Source: Lunularia cruciata
Lineage: Eukaryota > Streptophyta > Marchantiopsida > Lunulariales > Lunulariaceae
Assembly: GCA_948567375.1 (NCBI GenBank)
Contig: OX419759.1
Span: 59,114,593-59,178,592, forward strand
Length of the DNA stretch: 64,000 bases
Reading direction: 5' to 3'
Part shown: positions 10,310-21,923 of the stretch, piece after piece
How the letters are laid out: every line of letters starts with the position of its first letter
Position numbering within the stretch: the first letter of the stretch is position 1
Position numbers and translations under genes: made by a program
The notes under the pieces: model-generated
What the model was told of the DNA's origin: nothing
Database searches by the model: none
Seen by the model: the letters and a program-made list of their open reading frames with translations, nothing else

Positions 10310-13300
10310 ATGGCGGTCGCATCAACATCCTTTGTACAGTTTGGGGTAGGAAATCGAGCGAGTGGAGTGGTCAAAGGGGGGAAGATATTTCATTTCAATG
10401 TAGTTAGATGTTATTTGAACACTCGCGATGAAATCACAGCCGTTGCTGATGGTGAATTGAAATCTTTGAGGAAACATGGAGTCGTTTTCAAGCGTGCTTT
10501 GACAAAGACTCTGAAGAATCTGGAGAATTCGAGGTTTTTGTGGTCACCTTTGTTCAGGAGCTCGGGTGCTGGTGATATTCCTGCGTCTAGAGCTGACGAC
10601 CGAAAGCTGTACTCACAATGGTTCCCAATTGCGAGAAGAAGGGGGCTGGTTTTTCTGATAGGTTCAGCAGTTATTGCTATGCTTATCGTCAGCGGACCTA
10701 CCACCTGTGCACTTGCACCTTACGCGCTGCAACCTACTTGTAAAAATCATCTCATACCTTGAATATCATTTCAAGTTCAAAATTGGTCAACTGAGGCACT
10801 ACATTGTCTAGTGATGGTAGGAAGAAGTTTGAATTTGATTGTCAACGTGAGGATTGATCAACGTTATGCTGTCCCTCTCCAAATCTCTTGTTACTATTGC
10901 TGATCTTCAACTCTATCTAGTAATGAGGGAAATGAACGTTGAGTTTTAGGCGATTCAGCAGCCGAATGAGTTCACACTTGTTGATGCTCAGATGCTCTTA
11001 CCGAGGAAAACCTATTGTTTCTGGAGGCTTGGCGGACAGTTGACCGGGCATACGTCGATAAGTCCTTCAACGGGCAGAGCTGGTTTCGATACCGGGAAGA
11101 TGTCCTCCGTCGTGAGCCGATGAAAACACGCGAGGAGACCTGTACGTATTTCCTTTTGTCTCTGTATTCGAAAAGCATTTGGATCCATCTGGTCTTCCTT
11201 CTGCCTTCACGTTGTCAGTCCTCACGGTTGTATACCGATGGCAAACTGAGAGGCCGTGAATTGGCAAAGAGGTTCTTCTGTATGGATTCGACACTTCTTG
11301 AAGCTTAGACGCACTTTATATTCGCTTTTAGGCTCCACATGGTTTGCAGTTTTAGGCTCCACATGGTTTGGGAGATAGACATTTGTGAAATGGCGAAAGC
11401 GACGAGTCTTTGACCAGCTTTCTTTGATCTGCTCTCCAGATACTGTGATAAGGAAGATGCTCACAACCTTGGATGATCCTTTCACTCGATTTTTGGAACC
11501 TGATAAGTTCAAAGCCTTGAAGGTACGCCCCGCAACAAAGAGCTGCTCCAGTCCACGAGATTTTTGTGCCATATCTTTATGTCAGTTGCTCAAATTCAAG
11601 TCATATAGGCTCTTTTCAGCTCATGTCGATGTCTCTCTACTGATTATCCCGCATCCATTACTTGTCTTTTTGTGTTTGTGAAAGGCAGTCGGGCACTAGT
11701 GGTGCACTCACAGGTGTAGGTTTGGAAGTCGGATTTGATGTCAGCGCAGGAGGTGCTTCAGAGGACCTTGTAGTCGTGTCCCCAGTTTCTGGTGGTCCAG
11801 CAGGTCGTGCTGGGATTTTGCCTGGGGATGTTATTCTGGCCATAGATGGAGTTGCGACTCAAGGAATGGGCCTTTATGATGCTGCACGGCGCTTGCAGTA
11901 AGATGTCTCCTTACACTTCTTGCAGTCGCTGTTCGGACGATGCTTATGAGAAGAGTCATTCAACACAAGCTGACTTATTGTTATTCTACTGTGACCTTTG
12001 TTCCAGGGGTCCGCTAAATTCTGAAGTGGAATTAACGGTTCTCAACAAAGTCTCAACCGCTCCGAAAAATGTCACTGTTTTGTAAGAATTTTCATGCTTC
12101 TGTCAAGGTTTTATGTTATGGGGATGTATTTGACAATTACATCAATTACAGATGTGGTAGGGAGTCGGACTTGGCCTTCTTTGCAGGTTAACGGTATACT
12201 AGAGTACCTGGTTTCGTAAAATATAGGCATTCGATCGTTCTTGAGTATCATAGACATTGCAAGTTTTTTGCAGCTTCGAAATCATGGTAGTCCCTTCTGC
12301 TATTAACACTAATTTACGGAAAATTTTCGTTGTTGCTTCTGCAGGCGAGAAAACATCACGTTGAACCCAGTGACCTGGAAACTTTGTGAAATTCCTCGGT
12401 CGAACCAGGAACCCGTGAAGTTAGGATACATTCGTCTTTCAACATTCAACTCCAATTCGTCTGGTGAGTTTACATTGTCAACGAGCTCATGTTCGTTTCC
12501 TTCCACTCTTGCTTCCTACGCTAGTGGTGGTACTTATCACTGAGGTTCACCACGCAATAACGAGTCCAAGATCTCCAAGATCTGGGTGCCTTGTACTTCG
12601 AGAAAGCAAGTTGGTCGCCTTTAATGATGCAAAAACGTCCTTATCACTTAACCGCGGCATAATGCAGTTACTGTATCGACAGTTGAATGTCAAAATGGTG
12701 GAAAAAGCAAGATTGTAAACTCATCGTTGGATTTTTTTCTGCCCTCCTATCTGTAAGCGTGCCTGTTCATGAGAGTTGTTTCGATCACTCTCAAGAGTTC
12801 ATCAAGGGTTGACAAATCGTCTTGGTGCGTACAGGAGCCGTCAAAGCTGCCATTGAAAACTTGAGAGAAAGTGGAGCAACATCTTTTGTTCTCGACATTC
12901 GTAACAACAGGTACGGATCTTTTTACAAGAGTGACGGTACAATTACGATCAAAATTTAATTTTGCTGGTAACTAGTGTCAGTCAAAGCTCGAGTTCGTTG
13001 GATTGAAAGGAAAAGTTGTTTTCTTGGCCTGTCATTTTAAAGAATTGCCTGAAAGACAAGTTAGATCTGCGGAACTTAATACTCACGTTCTCTTCTGGTA
13101 ACAGTGGCGGCCTTTTTCCTGCCGGCGTAGAAATTGCGAAAATGTGGTACGGATTCTCTTCGGTCTTCCTACGATGTTACTTTATAAGAGGAGAGAAGAT
13201 GGACAAGCTAAAACTAGTTCGACACATTCTAGTGCAAGATGATCATAGCAGTTATTGACTGTAGGGTCTTCGGTACCGCTCAGGTTTGGATGAGTAGTGT

Positions 13301-14636
13301 CTTACGACAATTCCATCACTGGTTCACCACAGAAGACCTCACTAGCATTTCAGATCTTAACTACGACGTTCATTGTGGGTGACGTTGTGTCACTGCAATA
13401 CAGGCTCGACAAAGGGGTGATTGTGTACATATCTGACAGCATGGGTGTACGTGATATATACGAGACCGACGGGGAAGATGCTATTGCTACAACGGAACCC
13501 TTAACAGTACTTGTATGTAGCTCAATTCTTTCAGTTCTTGTTGCCTGAGTCTTTCTCAGATTATCAATTAGGCTGACTGGGAAAGGGTTGGAACTCCAGT
13601 TTTAGGGGAAGGGACATGTGCGCAAGGGTTTTACTAGACAATGACATACACTAAATAAGCAATTTCTCGCCAAGTAAGTACGTGAGAGAAGCGAGAAACT
13701 TGATTTTTCAAACTTCTTTGGAATCAGTCATCTGAGAAGTGGCATGTTATCCAGGTCAATAAGGGTACTGCAAGTGCTAGCGAGATTCTGGCTGGTGCGC
13801 TAAAGGACAACAAGAGGGCTTTGATTGTTGGGGAGCCCACATTCGGGAAAGGGTAAGATGACCTGAATCCAACGCGCAGTCCTTGACTTCAAGGCACAAT
13901 GCGAAGAATAGCACGGCACAAACTCTTTTTTTTGTCACCCATGGAAGAAACTATGACTCACTGCATGGCATACTTGTCAAGAGAACGTGATCCAAAATCT
14001 TATTTTAGGAATTTCAGTATGAGGGTTTGTAATTGGATTCAGGTCTTCTTACCGGTTACTGTAGAAAAATAGAGTCGTGATTTCCTGAGTCATTTCTATA
14101 CGGGGGACCCTAATGGTTCTAACTGTGATTTTCTGATATCTTTTGGATCCGGATCACACTCAGTGGTGGGCAGAGGAGTAATGTTCAACATTCAAGTTTT
14201 CGATGGTGCCGTTTGGTCCCTAATGGAATAACCTACCATGTGTCCCTCTTTGTACAGGCGGATTCAGTCAATCTTTCAGCTATCAGATGGATCAGGCATG
14301 GCCGTAACAGTTGCTCGATACGAAACCCCAGCTCATATCAATATTGATAAAGTACTTTCCCAACTCTTCTTTTACCAAGCTGTCATGGAAGTATGTATAG
14401 TCCTTCGGTTGTACTTCATGTTATCTACCATTAGACACTTCATTGCAGGCGAAAATTGTAAGCGTAAGCTTGAATATGAACTGCTGTACTCACAGGCGGA
14501 ACTGACGGACATGCAGGTTGGAATCACACCCGATCTCCCTCTCACCGTAGAACTTCCCATGGATGTAGAAAGTTTCTGCAACTGCTTACAAGATCCTTCT
14601 TCTGCCTGTAATGTAACACCGTTATTTTCTAGATGA
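10310..14636 (+). CDS. CTPA: Carboxyl-terminal processing peptidase, chloroplast lumen (D1 protease)
   Basis: Twelve exons join in frame: 10310-10739, 10992-11141, 11440-11522, 11689-11897, 12007-12081, 12345-12463, 12835-12910, 13105-13146, 13404-13512, 13755-13852, 14258-14351 and 14517-14636, giving 534 aa. All introns are GT-AG. The start ACCATGGCG has good context and opens a basic, Ser-rich transit peptide. A hydrophobic lumen-targeting segment follows (about 112-130), ending in CALA near residue 136. The mature part has [38 protein letters not shown], a PDZ domain (about 222-315, GVGLEVG...GILPGDVI) and the S41 peptidase core. The catalytic Ser438 (TASASE) and Lys463 (FGKG) are 25 residues apart, as in characterised D1 proteases. 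The family trims the C-terminal extension of photosystem II protein D1, allowing assembly of the manganese cluster. The C-terminus ([13 protein letters not shown]) also fits the family. It looks intact. Plants carry several CtpA paralogues, so the exact paralogue is uncertain. Confidence 0.95.
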
Positions 14637-15690
14637 TCTAGCATTTTTTGTAATTTACAAATGAATTCCTCAGCATTCTTAGAAAAAATTATTTTTCATT
14701 GTAACAATAGGTGTACACATTTAATTTGTTTACTTAACCTGGTAAAGGTGGTTATCAATTCACACCCCATTCCTCTTTTCACCAGACATTCTTGCAGTCT
14801 GGTGAAGGTTACGATGATCAATTGTATGAGGAAAGCTTCATGACCATTTCTGTCTTCAAGTAGATTGCTTGCTGTGGTTCAACTTTGGAGATCAACGGAA
14901 TCGATGACCCTATACGGCCTGCAAGAGAATACGGTTGATCTGCCCCGAGTACCTAGCTGAGTTGTAATCAACCCCGGGAATCAGCGTGGATGGGAGACAG
15001 AAGCGTACTAGAGAAGGTAGATCATAGTTTGGGAGGTCAGGTCTGCTCGAACGATGCTCCCAGAAGCGGTTTTGCAACTAACTTATCTGACACGCTGTGA
15101 GTCTTTGACTTGTCTTTACTGGTCAACGTCCGATCAAGCATCTCTTCCCCGTTTGAGTGCCGGACGATGAGAGCTGCAGCTCACTACTAAACGAACTACA
15201 CCACTACTGGTTCACGATCCTTCCGGAAATGAGATCCTAGATAGAGTCCCGAGAGCGGTCTCTGAGCTTTGTGAACGGACCAAAACTACTGTCTCAGATA
15301 GTGCCTCTGGGGCCCCGTCTCAGCTTTATCAAAGGACCCTATCCGCACAACCTAACGGGCTGGCCAATGGACCTCCATCCTTCCAATACTGTAATTACAA
15401 ACGTACGTGGAAGTCTATTAGCAAAGCCTAATGTACTGCGAATCTTGACCATCTTGCTGTACGGCTCTTACTGTAGGCAAGTGTCACCACAATGATGCCG
15501 AACAATAGATATGTGATGTTTCCCTTCGTTCATTGCTCCGGTGTCGCCCCCGACTCCTGTTTGAACGTAGATAAATGGTAAACCTCACTGTCGGAAATAA
15601 ACATAAGAGCTTCACCCATCAGGTTGGTGGGTTCGACGGGTCTCGTACTCAACTCCCTGAGAGTTGTGGTAATGGTATTTTTTGTACCAA
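14637..15690. other. 3' flank of CtpA gene, no further gene seen
   Basis: Mixed-composition sequence, presumably the 3' untranslated region and spacer. The 74-codon open frame at 15271-15495 shows no recognisable motif. The next recognisable item is the LINE-like frame from about 15740. Confidence 0.4.
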
Positions 15691-15739
15691 TACACGCTAA
15701 AAACTCAACATTTCTCGCGCTTCTCTCTAAGACACCAGC

Positions 15740-16600
15740 GTACCAAGTTACTATGTGTCATGGCCTGCATTGTCACACTTGCATCCAGTAGTGGTAGAAC
15801 TATGCATCCCACTACGTCACGTGGGCCAAAGGTTTACATCAAATGATAAGGCAAGCCGTATAGTGGACCATCATGAACAAATACCACTACCATACATCAT
15901 CTTTTACAATGTTTTTGCACCAGCTATTTTCTCTATAGCAATGAGGTTTTGTCTAGGTTTGGTCCACCCATCTGCATCTTCATTATTCACTTATGAGTGT
16001 GGTTTTACACTAGATGCAACAGCGGTCCACATGACATGGTGTCCTTTTGGAGGACAGAGTATAGCTACCCATGATGCCATTAGGGATATGGTGTTTGTTA
16101 TGGCACGAGAGAGTGGATATTTAGCTTGGAGGCAACGTTTGTATGCTTTGCAGATGACACATGTCAGGGCAGATTTATACTTAGTGTGAGATGATTAGGT
16201 GACAATAGCGGATGTAGTGATAACGGACCCTATGTGGAATACAATTTTGGAGGGAGTGATTACCCATTCCCATGGATGGGCGGCGAGTGCAACAGCAGGT
16301 CGCAAGGTCTCCAAGTATAGGGGCATGCAGAGAGGTCACCTCTTTGTTCCTCTAGCCTTGGAGTTATATGGAGTGATGGACACGGCATTTGACACATTTG
16401 TCAAGGAGTGCGCGAGAGCTTATCATGTTAGGCATTAGGGGGTACAACTCTCACTCTCATACTTTGTAGCATATTTTAGACAGCGCGTGTCCATTGCTCT
16501 TCAGAGGGCAGTGGCTGGTGCAATCCATAGGAGAGCAATCACATTAGGTGATATTTCTTTGGATGCTCCAGTTGTGTATAGACCGTATGACTTGCATAGC
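15740..16600 (+). pseudogene. LINE-like ORF2 C-terminal fragment (zinc-knuckle and nuclease-like part)
   Basis: One frame (frame 2) reads through three in-frame stops (16187, about 16196, 16436) and remains protein-like for about 285 codons. It has APAIFSIAMRFCLGLVHPS, YECGF.LDATAVHMTWCPFGGQSIATHDAIRDMV, then RADLYLV, DVVITDP, a basic GRKVSKYRG and FVPLALELYG. This order (Cys-rich C..CG-x-H-x-C-GG-x-H, then R-x-D and D-V-x-x-x-x-P, then K-x-x-K-Y and F-x-P-x-x-x-E) resembles the C-terminal part of non-LTR retrotransposon ORF2 proteins, with a possible PD-(D/E)XK-like nuclease core. No reverse transcriptase is present, so it is a 5'-truncated dead copy. Confidence 0.55.
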
Positions 16601-16603
16601 TCG

Positions 16604-16760
16604 GATATCTTAGGTGCGGTAAGGCAGATCTCATATAGACTCTATTGGGGCTTAGCCCATGTTACCTTTTTTGTCCCTCCCTTGTACAACTTGATGGGGT
16701 CTTCCATCCTTCACTTTTCCTACACGATCACCTTCTTCTCTCTTTTACAATGGAACATGT
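16604..16760 (+). repeat. LINE-like 3' tail repeat, copy attached to the ORF
   Basis: It starts ATCTTAGGTGCGGTAAGGCAGAT directly after the LINE-like frame and continues with TATAGACTCTATTGGGGCTTAGCCC, the pyrimidine block and CTTGATGGGGTCTTCCATCC. Because this copy continues from the coding relic, the family is best read as the element's 3' untranslated region. Confidence 0.6.
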
Positions 16761-16926
16761 CCTCTCCTACCTTACTATCACCTTAAAGCTACATTCATAC
16801 AATAATCGTACGTCGATCTGTCCGTACCTCAAAATCACTCACACCCTACCACCCGTCATGGCATGGCATGAAAAGACCTATCCCATGGTTGTATGCATCC
16901 ATTTGTAACAACATCCATATCATCAT
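16761..16926. other. Short spacer without a recognised feature
   Basis: Sequence between the LINE-like tail and the tRNA-Trp-like fragment. No motif recognised. Confidence 0.4.
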
Positions 16927-16976
16927 GAGGATTTGTGGCGCAATGGTAGCGGGTCTGACTCTAGATCAAAAGGTTG
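16927..16976 (+). pseudogene. Truncated tRNA-Trp-like sequence
   Basis: GTGGCGCAATGGTAGCG, then GTCTGACTCTAGATCA, then AAGGTTG matches the D arm, anticodon arm and variable region of plant nuclear tRNA-Trp. The anticodon position reads CTA where tRNA-Trp has CCA. After AAGGTTG the match ends in a GAGAG-rich run, and the T arm with the B box and the 3' acceptor strand is missing. It is a dead tRNA fragment or the head of a tRNA-derived SINE, and it abuts repeat C. Confidence 0.65.
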
Positions 16977-17650
16977 AGAGGAGAGAGAGTGTGGAGACGC
17001 GGAGAGGAGAGGGAGAGATGTGAGAAGACATATCTATAATTTCTGAATGCTATCTAGTATATAACATTCAAGTGAATAGTCTATTCTCTTCATTTTCCAA
17101 TTTCTGTTCTATTGGTACCTAGATTGAAGACTATGGAGAATTGAGTAGAAATCTAAGAGCATTTTTAGCTTTTTAGGGTTTAGAGTGATCATTGCACATT
17201 GAGAGTGATGGGTCAGGAATTTTTATTTCTAATCTCTTGGTTTTCATGATTAAGTTCCATGATAATTTAGTTTAAAAATTTTGGAGATAGAGATTGAAAG
17301 TTATGAGAGTTTATAGTTTTTAAGGTTTGGAGAGATTATTTTCTTATGTGAGTTGGGATGTGAGGGGTTGTGGTTCTGCCAATATGGGGAGATATGGAGA
17401 GGAACATCATGTGTTAATATCATTATTTTTGTGTTAGCTATGGCTACACCTTCCCACGTGGGGTCACCTAGAACAGCTCGGGATACACCATGCCCGATGT
17501 GTCATTGATGTTTTACCTCACAAGGGGTAAAGACCCACGTGTGAAGGATGCACAAGAACTATCATTGGATCACTTGGGATGCCCATGTGAGACGAGCGAC
17601 CACATCGACACAATTACACTCTAGATTAAGCATGCTTCTTCTATCCCTAT
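16970..17650 (+). repeat. Dispersed repeat C, copy 2
   Basis: It aligns with the minus strand of 6590-7230 (see that entry). It begins with a GA-rich run next to the tRNA-Trp-like fragment and ends near the LINE-like tail fragment at 17655. Together the two copies form a diverged inverted pair enclosing the CtpA gene. Confidence 0.7.
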
Positions 17651-17654
17651 TGAT

Positions 17655-17730
17655 CGTTATGTCTCTCCCTTGTACAACTTGATGGGGTCTTCACATCCTT
17701 CATTTTTTCTGTGCAGTATCCTTCATCTCC
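17655..17730 (+). repeat. LINE-like 3' tail repeat, short copy
   Basis: TGTCTCTCCCTTGTACAACTTGATGGGGTCTTCACATCCTTCATTTTTTCTG matches the right half of the 16604-16760 repeat. The left half is missing. Confidence 0.55.
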
Positions 17731-20700
17731 ACATTGTATTCCATCACATCAATCTATCCATCACTTTCTTCACTCTTCTACCGGGGTATCTTAACGATAC
17801 TCTCGTGTGCTTATGTTCATGTGGTTAGACAACATATGAAAATGTGTCAATTGCAATGATAGCATATGTGAAAGTCACTCACCCCGTGAGCACACCACCA
17901 TCTTCAAGAAGAAAATTCTATTAAAGTATTTCCTTGGATTAGTAGATCGCACTCGAGAGTAAACTCCTATTTCTTATAGCCCCATCATCTAAAATTCATT
18001 TTCTTGTGATAATCTACATCTCCTTCAACAAAAGTAATCACTCCGGAAAGATCCACCAAGATACTAGAATACTTGTAGCATCGTGTGTGTGCATTGAGTA
18101 TAGGTTTGATGATAGCTTTGGGAAATTGAGAGCCTGCATTCAACATAGGTTTGATGATAGGATCAAGAAATTGAGATCAAAATTGAGATCAATGCGGTAC
18201 CATGGATGAATTGAGGTTGATACACCAACAAAGGGGATTTCAGATCAGCCGGTCGCAAAGGAGAATTGACTAAGATTGACAATTTTTCTTGGACTTATGG
18301 GAGGTGGAAGCTTGTGCAAAGAATTTAAAACTTCATGCTTTGAATTGTCCAAGTGAAGCTGATCATGTTCCAAAGTCAAGGCCTCCAAAGAACAATGGAG
18401 ACAATGAAAGAAGTGGAAAAAAATAGAAGACTATCAAAATTGATCTTTGGACGTAGGTTGTAGTAGTCTCTTATGACAGGTAAGCATAGCTATGAGGAAG
18501 ATACTTAGGATTATTAGCTTGTCCTTGATGTGATACTTAGATTTTGTGTGTGGAAATTTGAAAAGATAGAGTATTAAAGATTTCTTGATGTTTTATATGG
18601 TTCTTTGGAGTTGAGTTAGGAGGTAGTGAGTGAACTCTAGATTTACAAATTTTATCAAAATAGTGATAGGGCCGTGAGAGTTGCACATTTCATAGTGGTG
18701 GATGGCACGTAAGAGTGGATTTGAGTTTGGAAGAGTATAACCTTTGGTGGTCACAAATAGACCAATCTCAGTGTCTTTCATTTGTTTTTCTTTTCCCTTT
18801 TATCTTACCTTATCTTATTATAATTCTTTATTTTGGGTTGGTAGTGTTTTTTAGTATGTTCCATCCATGAGTTATTCTTGTATTTTATATCCTTGTGTGT
18901 GGGGTTACTTTCAATAGATACTTCATGATGTTCCATTATTTTATTTGGGCATGGGGATTTCAAAAGATTATTTCAGAGGATACTCCTCTTTTAGCAATAC
19001 CTACCCTGTGCATGTAATAAAGAGTCCAATCTCACCATGTATTCTTCAACACATATTTACCATTGATCAAGCTCATCTAGGTGGATTTTCTTCAAGTCCC
19101 ATATTGCATGCTTTGCCCTTGCTAGTAAAAGATCCTATAAAAGCTGATTCTCCCGTGGAGAATCTTATACTTGTTCTACATCTCCCTATGAAGGTACCTC
19201 CTACTTCTACCAATCCACCATCTCCTCTACATGATCTTATTTTTCTATATATGCTCTCAATACAAATCACTTCATTAACAACCATCACAGTCTTGCTTGG
19301 ATTATCCTTGGGTAAAGACTGCCTTAACATAACATAGAAAGAGATTTAGATATTTATGGATGAGAGCTAGGGCCACTTCTATTACTATCCATCTTACCTT
19401 CTTTGTACTTCTATTATATATATGCAAGCCCCATAATCTCCTACTCATAACTACATTTTTGTGATTTTATTCAAGCACTTTTCTTAGTTTATTAGATCAT
19501 GCATGCATACCAATATTCCTATCTAGGATTAGTCAACACTACAAGATGAGTACACCTTATAGGTCCAAGAAAATGTCATGACATTTGCAATGCTGAAGCT
19601 AGTTTGTTTGGATGTTGGAGTGTTAGTCTTGGCAATTAGAGTTATATACGTAACTGCACAAAGACTACTTAGTGGCGGCCACATTTTGTGTTGGGAATAT
19701 TGATCATATCATTTGCATCATTAGATGAGCTATCAATGGCACTATTAGGGTTGGAGTTTCAAGTCAAGCCAAAGGGTTATACTTTTGAACTGTAGCTCTA
19801 GAGAGCTCACTTCTATGATGTTGAGCCTTTGAGCTCTTGGCTATGATGGACAAAGGCTGGCTAGTATCACTTGGAGTCTCTTAGGATATGGCTTGATTGT
19901 GTAATCAAATCTTGTTGATGGCAATTTCTTGAGCTAATAGATGAGTTTTTGATCCAAGTTGAGTGTGTGAATTGAATTGAATTTGAATTTATTTCATCAT
20001 AGAAGTAAGAGTTAGAGGGAAGTTGGGTACATGAATTAAAGGTGTTTGTGGTATCTCCAAGCTTGGTAGATTGTTGGTACTTTAATTGGGGTCTTGGATT
20101 TCTCAAAGAGTGAACATGTGCGGAAGCACTACTTGATTTATTGTAGATTTTGATAATGCGTAGATAGTGTGTGGAGGCATTGCCTAATTTTTGTGAAATT
20201 GAAGTTGAATTGAGTAGTGGGTGTGCAATTTAGTCGATCAAAGAGGCTGATTTGAGAGTGAGAGGTTGAATTGGTAGTTGGGTGTTATAAATTGTAAATT
20301 TATCCCTTGAATTAGGCATTTGGAGGTCCCTATCCACTCAATTTGACTCAATTTGGCATTTGGTGAAGGATTTGGAGGTCATCAACTGAAGAAGAAGTCT
20401 ATTGGAGTTGGTGAAAGTTTGATTTGGAAGCTAATCCAAAGATAGAGCAAGTAATGGAGATTGGCTAGAGTTGGAGAGGCATCTAAAGTCTCAAAGGGTT
20501 AGTGGCCGAGTTAGTCAAGGTTAGCCCATTAGAGAGTGTAGTAGAGGTCTACTAAAGTTGGTGGAAATCTGATTTGGAGGCTAATTTGGAGATAGATCAA
20601 GTATAGGAGATTGGCCAAAATCTGAGAGGCATCTGAGAGGTCTCTAAGGGAATTAGTGGCTTAGTTAGTCAAAGTTAGTCTGTTTAGAATGGCTTCAATT

Positions 20701-20990
20701 TGGTAAGAAAAAAGTCTCATTTGAGCATTTAGAGCTTCAAGGCATAGGACTATGGGCTAGAGAGGCTATGAAAGCCTTGCTTGTTTGCATGAGACTAACC
20801 CGTTTGGATGAGTTTTTGGTAGTCGTTTGGAAAACTCAACCCACCTTTTAAGATTGTGCACAACAAGGTTTGAACTTGGGATCTTTGATTCTTAGATTGA
20901 TGCCTTGGTAGACTAGTCTACCCTCACTTGTTGTCCTAGGGATTTGTAGAATCATATCTATATCTATATAGCTTTGGCTAGGTAGTGTAA
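17731..20990. repeat. Degraded repetitive DNA, no intact gene
   Basis: No frame longer than about 130 codons occurs and none has recognisable motifs. The segment from about 19285 to 19500 (TTGGATTAT.CTTGGGTA, then AACATAGAAAGAGATTTAGAT) is shared with 35575-35760. From about 19900 to 20850 the sequence is rich in short recurring phrases such as GGAGGTC, TTGGAGATTGG and GAGGCATCTGA, which look like degenerate low-order repeats. Confidence 0.45.
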
Positions 20991-20995
20991 CAATA

Positions 20996-21400
20996 TGGAG
21001 TTTAGCGATGAAGTTAGTTAGGACTAACAAAGTAGCAAATAGGCCAAATTAACCTAGAATATTCTAGAAGTATCTAGAAAGCTTCTTGGGAAGCTTTCCG
21101 ACTAGCTTAGCTTGCACTCCAAGTAGATAGCTTCTAGAAGCTTCCAACTAGCTTAGCTTACATGCCAAGTAGACGGCTTCTAGAAGGAAGTTTCTTGAGA
21201 AACTTCCAAGTCAACTTGGCTTGCACTCCAAGAAAGCAGCTCAAGGAAGCTTCTTGAGAAGTTTCTCAAGAGCATTGTATGCTCTTATGAATACTAGAGC
21301 CAAAGCTCATGCTAGGCATTTGGAGTTTCCCACACTCAAGTGTCCTAATGTGATATTCCATTCTCCTATTTCTCTCATCGGTCTCAATCTTTTATAGGTG
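20996..21400 (+). mobile_element. Family B LTR (copy 3)
   Basis: It starts TGTAACAATATGGAG and matches 5045-5540, including the AGCTTCTTGGGAAGCTT blocks and GAGCATTGTATG...GGCATTTGGAGTTTC. The right end is approximate. An inverted family A LTR follows directly. Confidence 0.65.
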
Positions 21401-21923
21401 GAATAGCCCAAAAACAAAAGCACACAAGATTGGAGCTCCTAAAAAATTCCAATATCTCAAAGGTGCACTCTATCTTTATTATATAGCAAAGAGGATCTCC
21501 CCTAAGGGAGCTCCACCCTTAGATTATATACATGGATTGGTGACATGTTAACCCTTGTTTTATTTGGTTGGTCAATCAAGTTTGACCAAATGAAATCTTT
21601 TAGGAATCTTTTTGTAGGAAGCTTAGAACAACATGGAAGGTGTATCATTGGAAAGATCTTGACAAGACAAACAAGGAAAGTAGGAAACACCGTTTAGCTC
21701 AATGGAGAGTATGAAATCATTTTTAAGGCCTTATTCTTTTGTTTAGGCCTCCAAAATTGACTTTGAAGTTTTTGGTAAATTTCTGGCCTCTTCCTCATTA
21801 GTGGAAGTCCTTTTTTTGGTGACTCCTTTATCTGATCTACTTAAACCATCATGATAACATCTCTAAAAATATTACCAAGCCAATTTTCACTTATGGCTAA
21901 TTTGTCTAGCTAATGGTATTACA
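21400..21923 (-). mobile_element. Family A LTR, inverted, diverged and shortened (copy 4)
   Basis: The reverse complement starts TGTAATACC at 21923 and aligns with copies 1-3, including a TATA-like region around 21475-21490 on the opposite strand. It is shorter than 740 bp, with internal deletions and a poorly defined left end. No internal retrotransposon sequence is attached. Confidence 0.6.

Noticed and set aside
10162-10407. Earlier start for CtpA
   Set aside because: The frame is out of register with the chloroplast targeting sequence, and ACCATGG at 10310 opens the correct frame.
14880-15030. Possible 5S rRNA-like stretch (GTGGATGGGAGAC...)
   Set aside because: Only a few short words resemble 5S rRNA; the conserved internal promoter boxes and overall length are not there.
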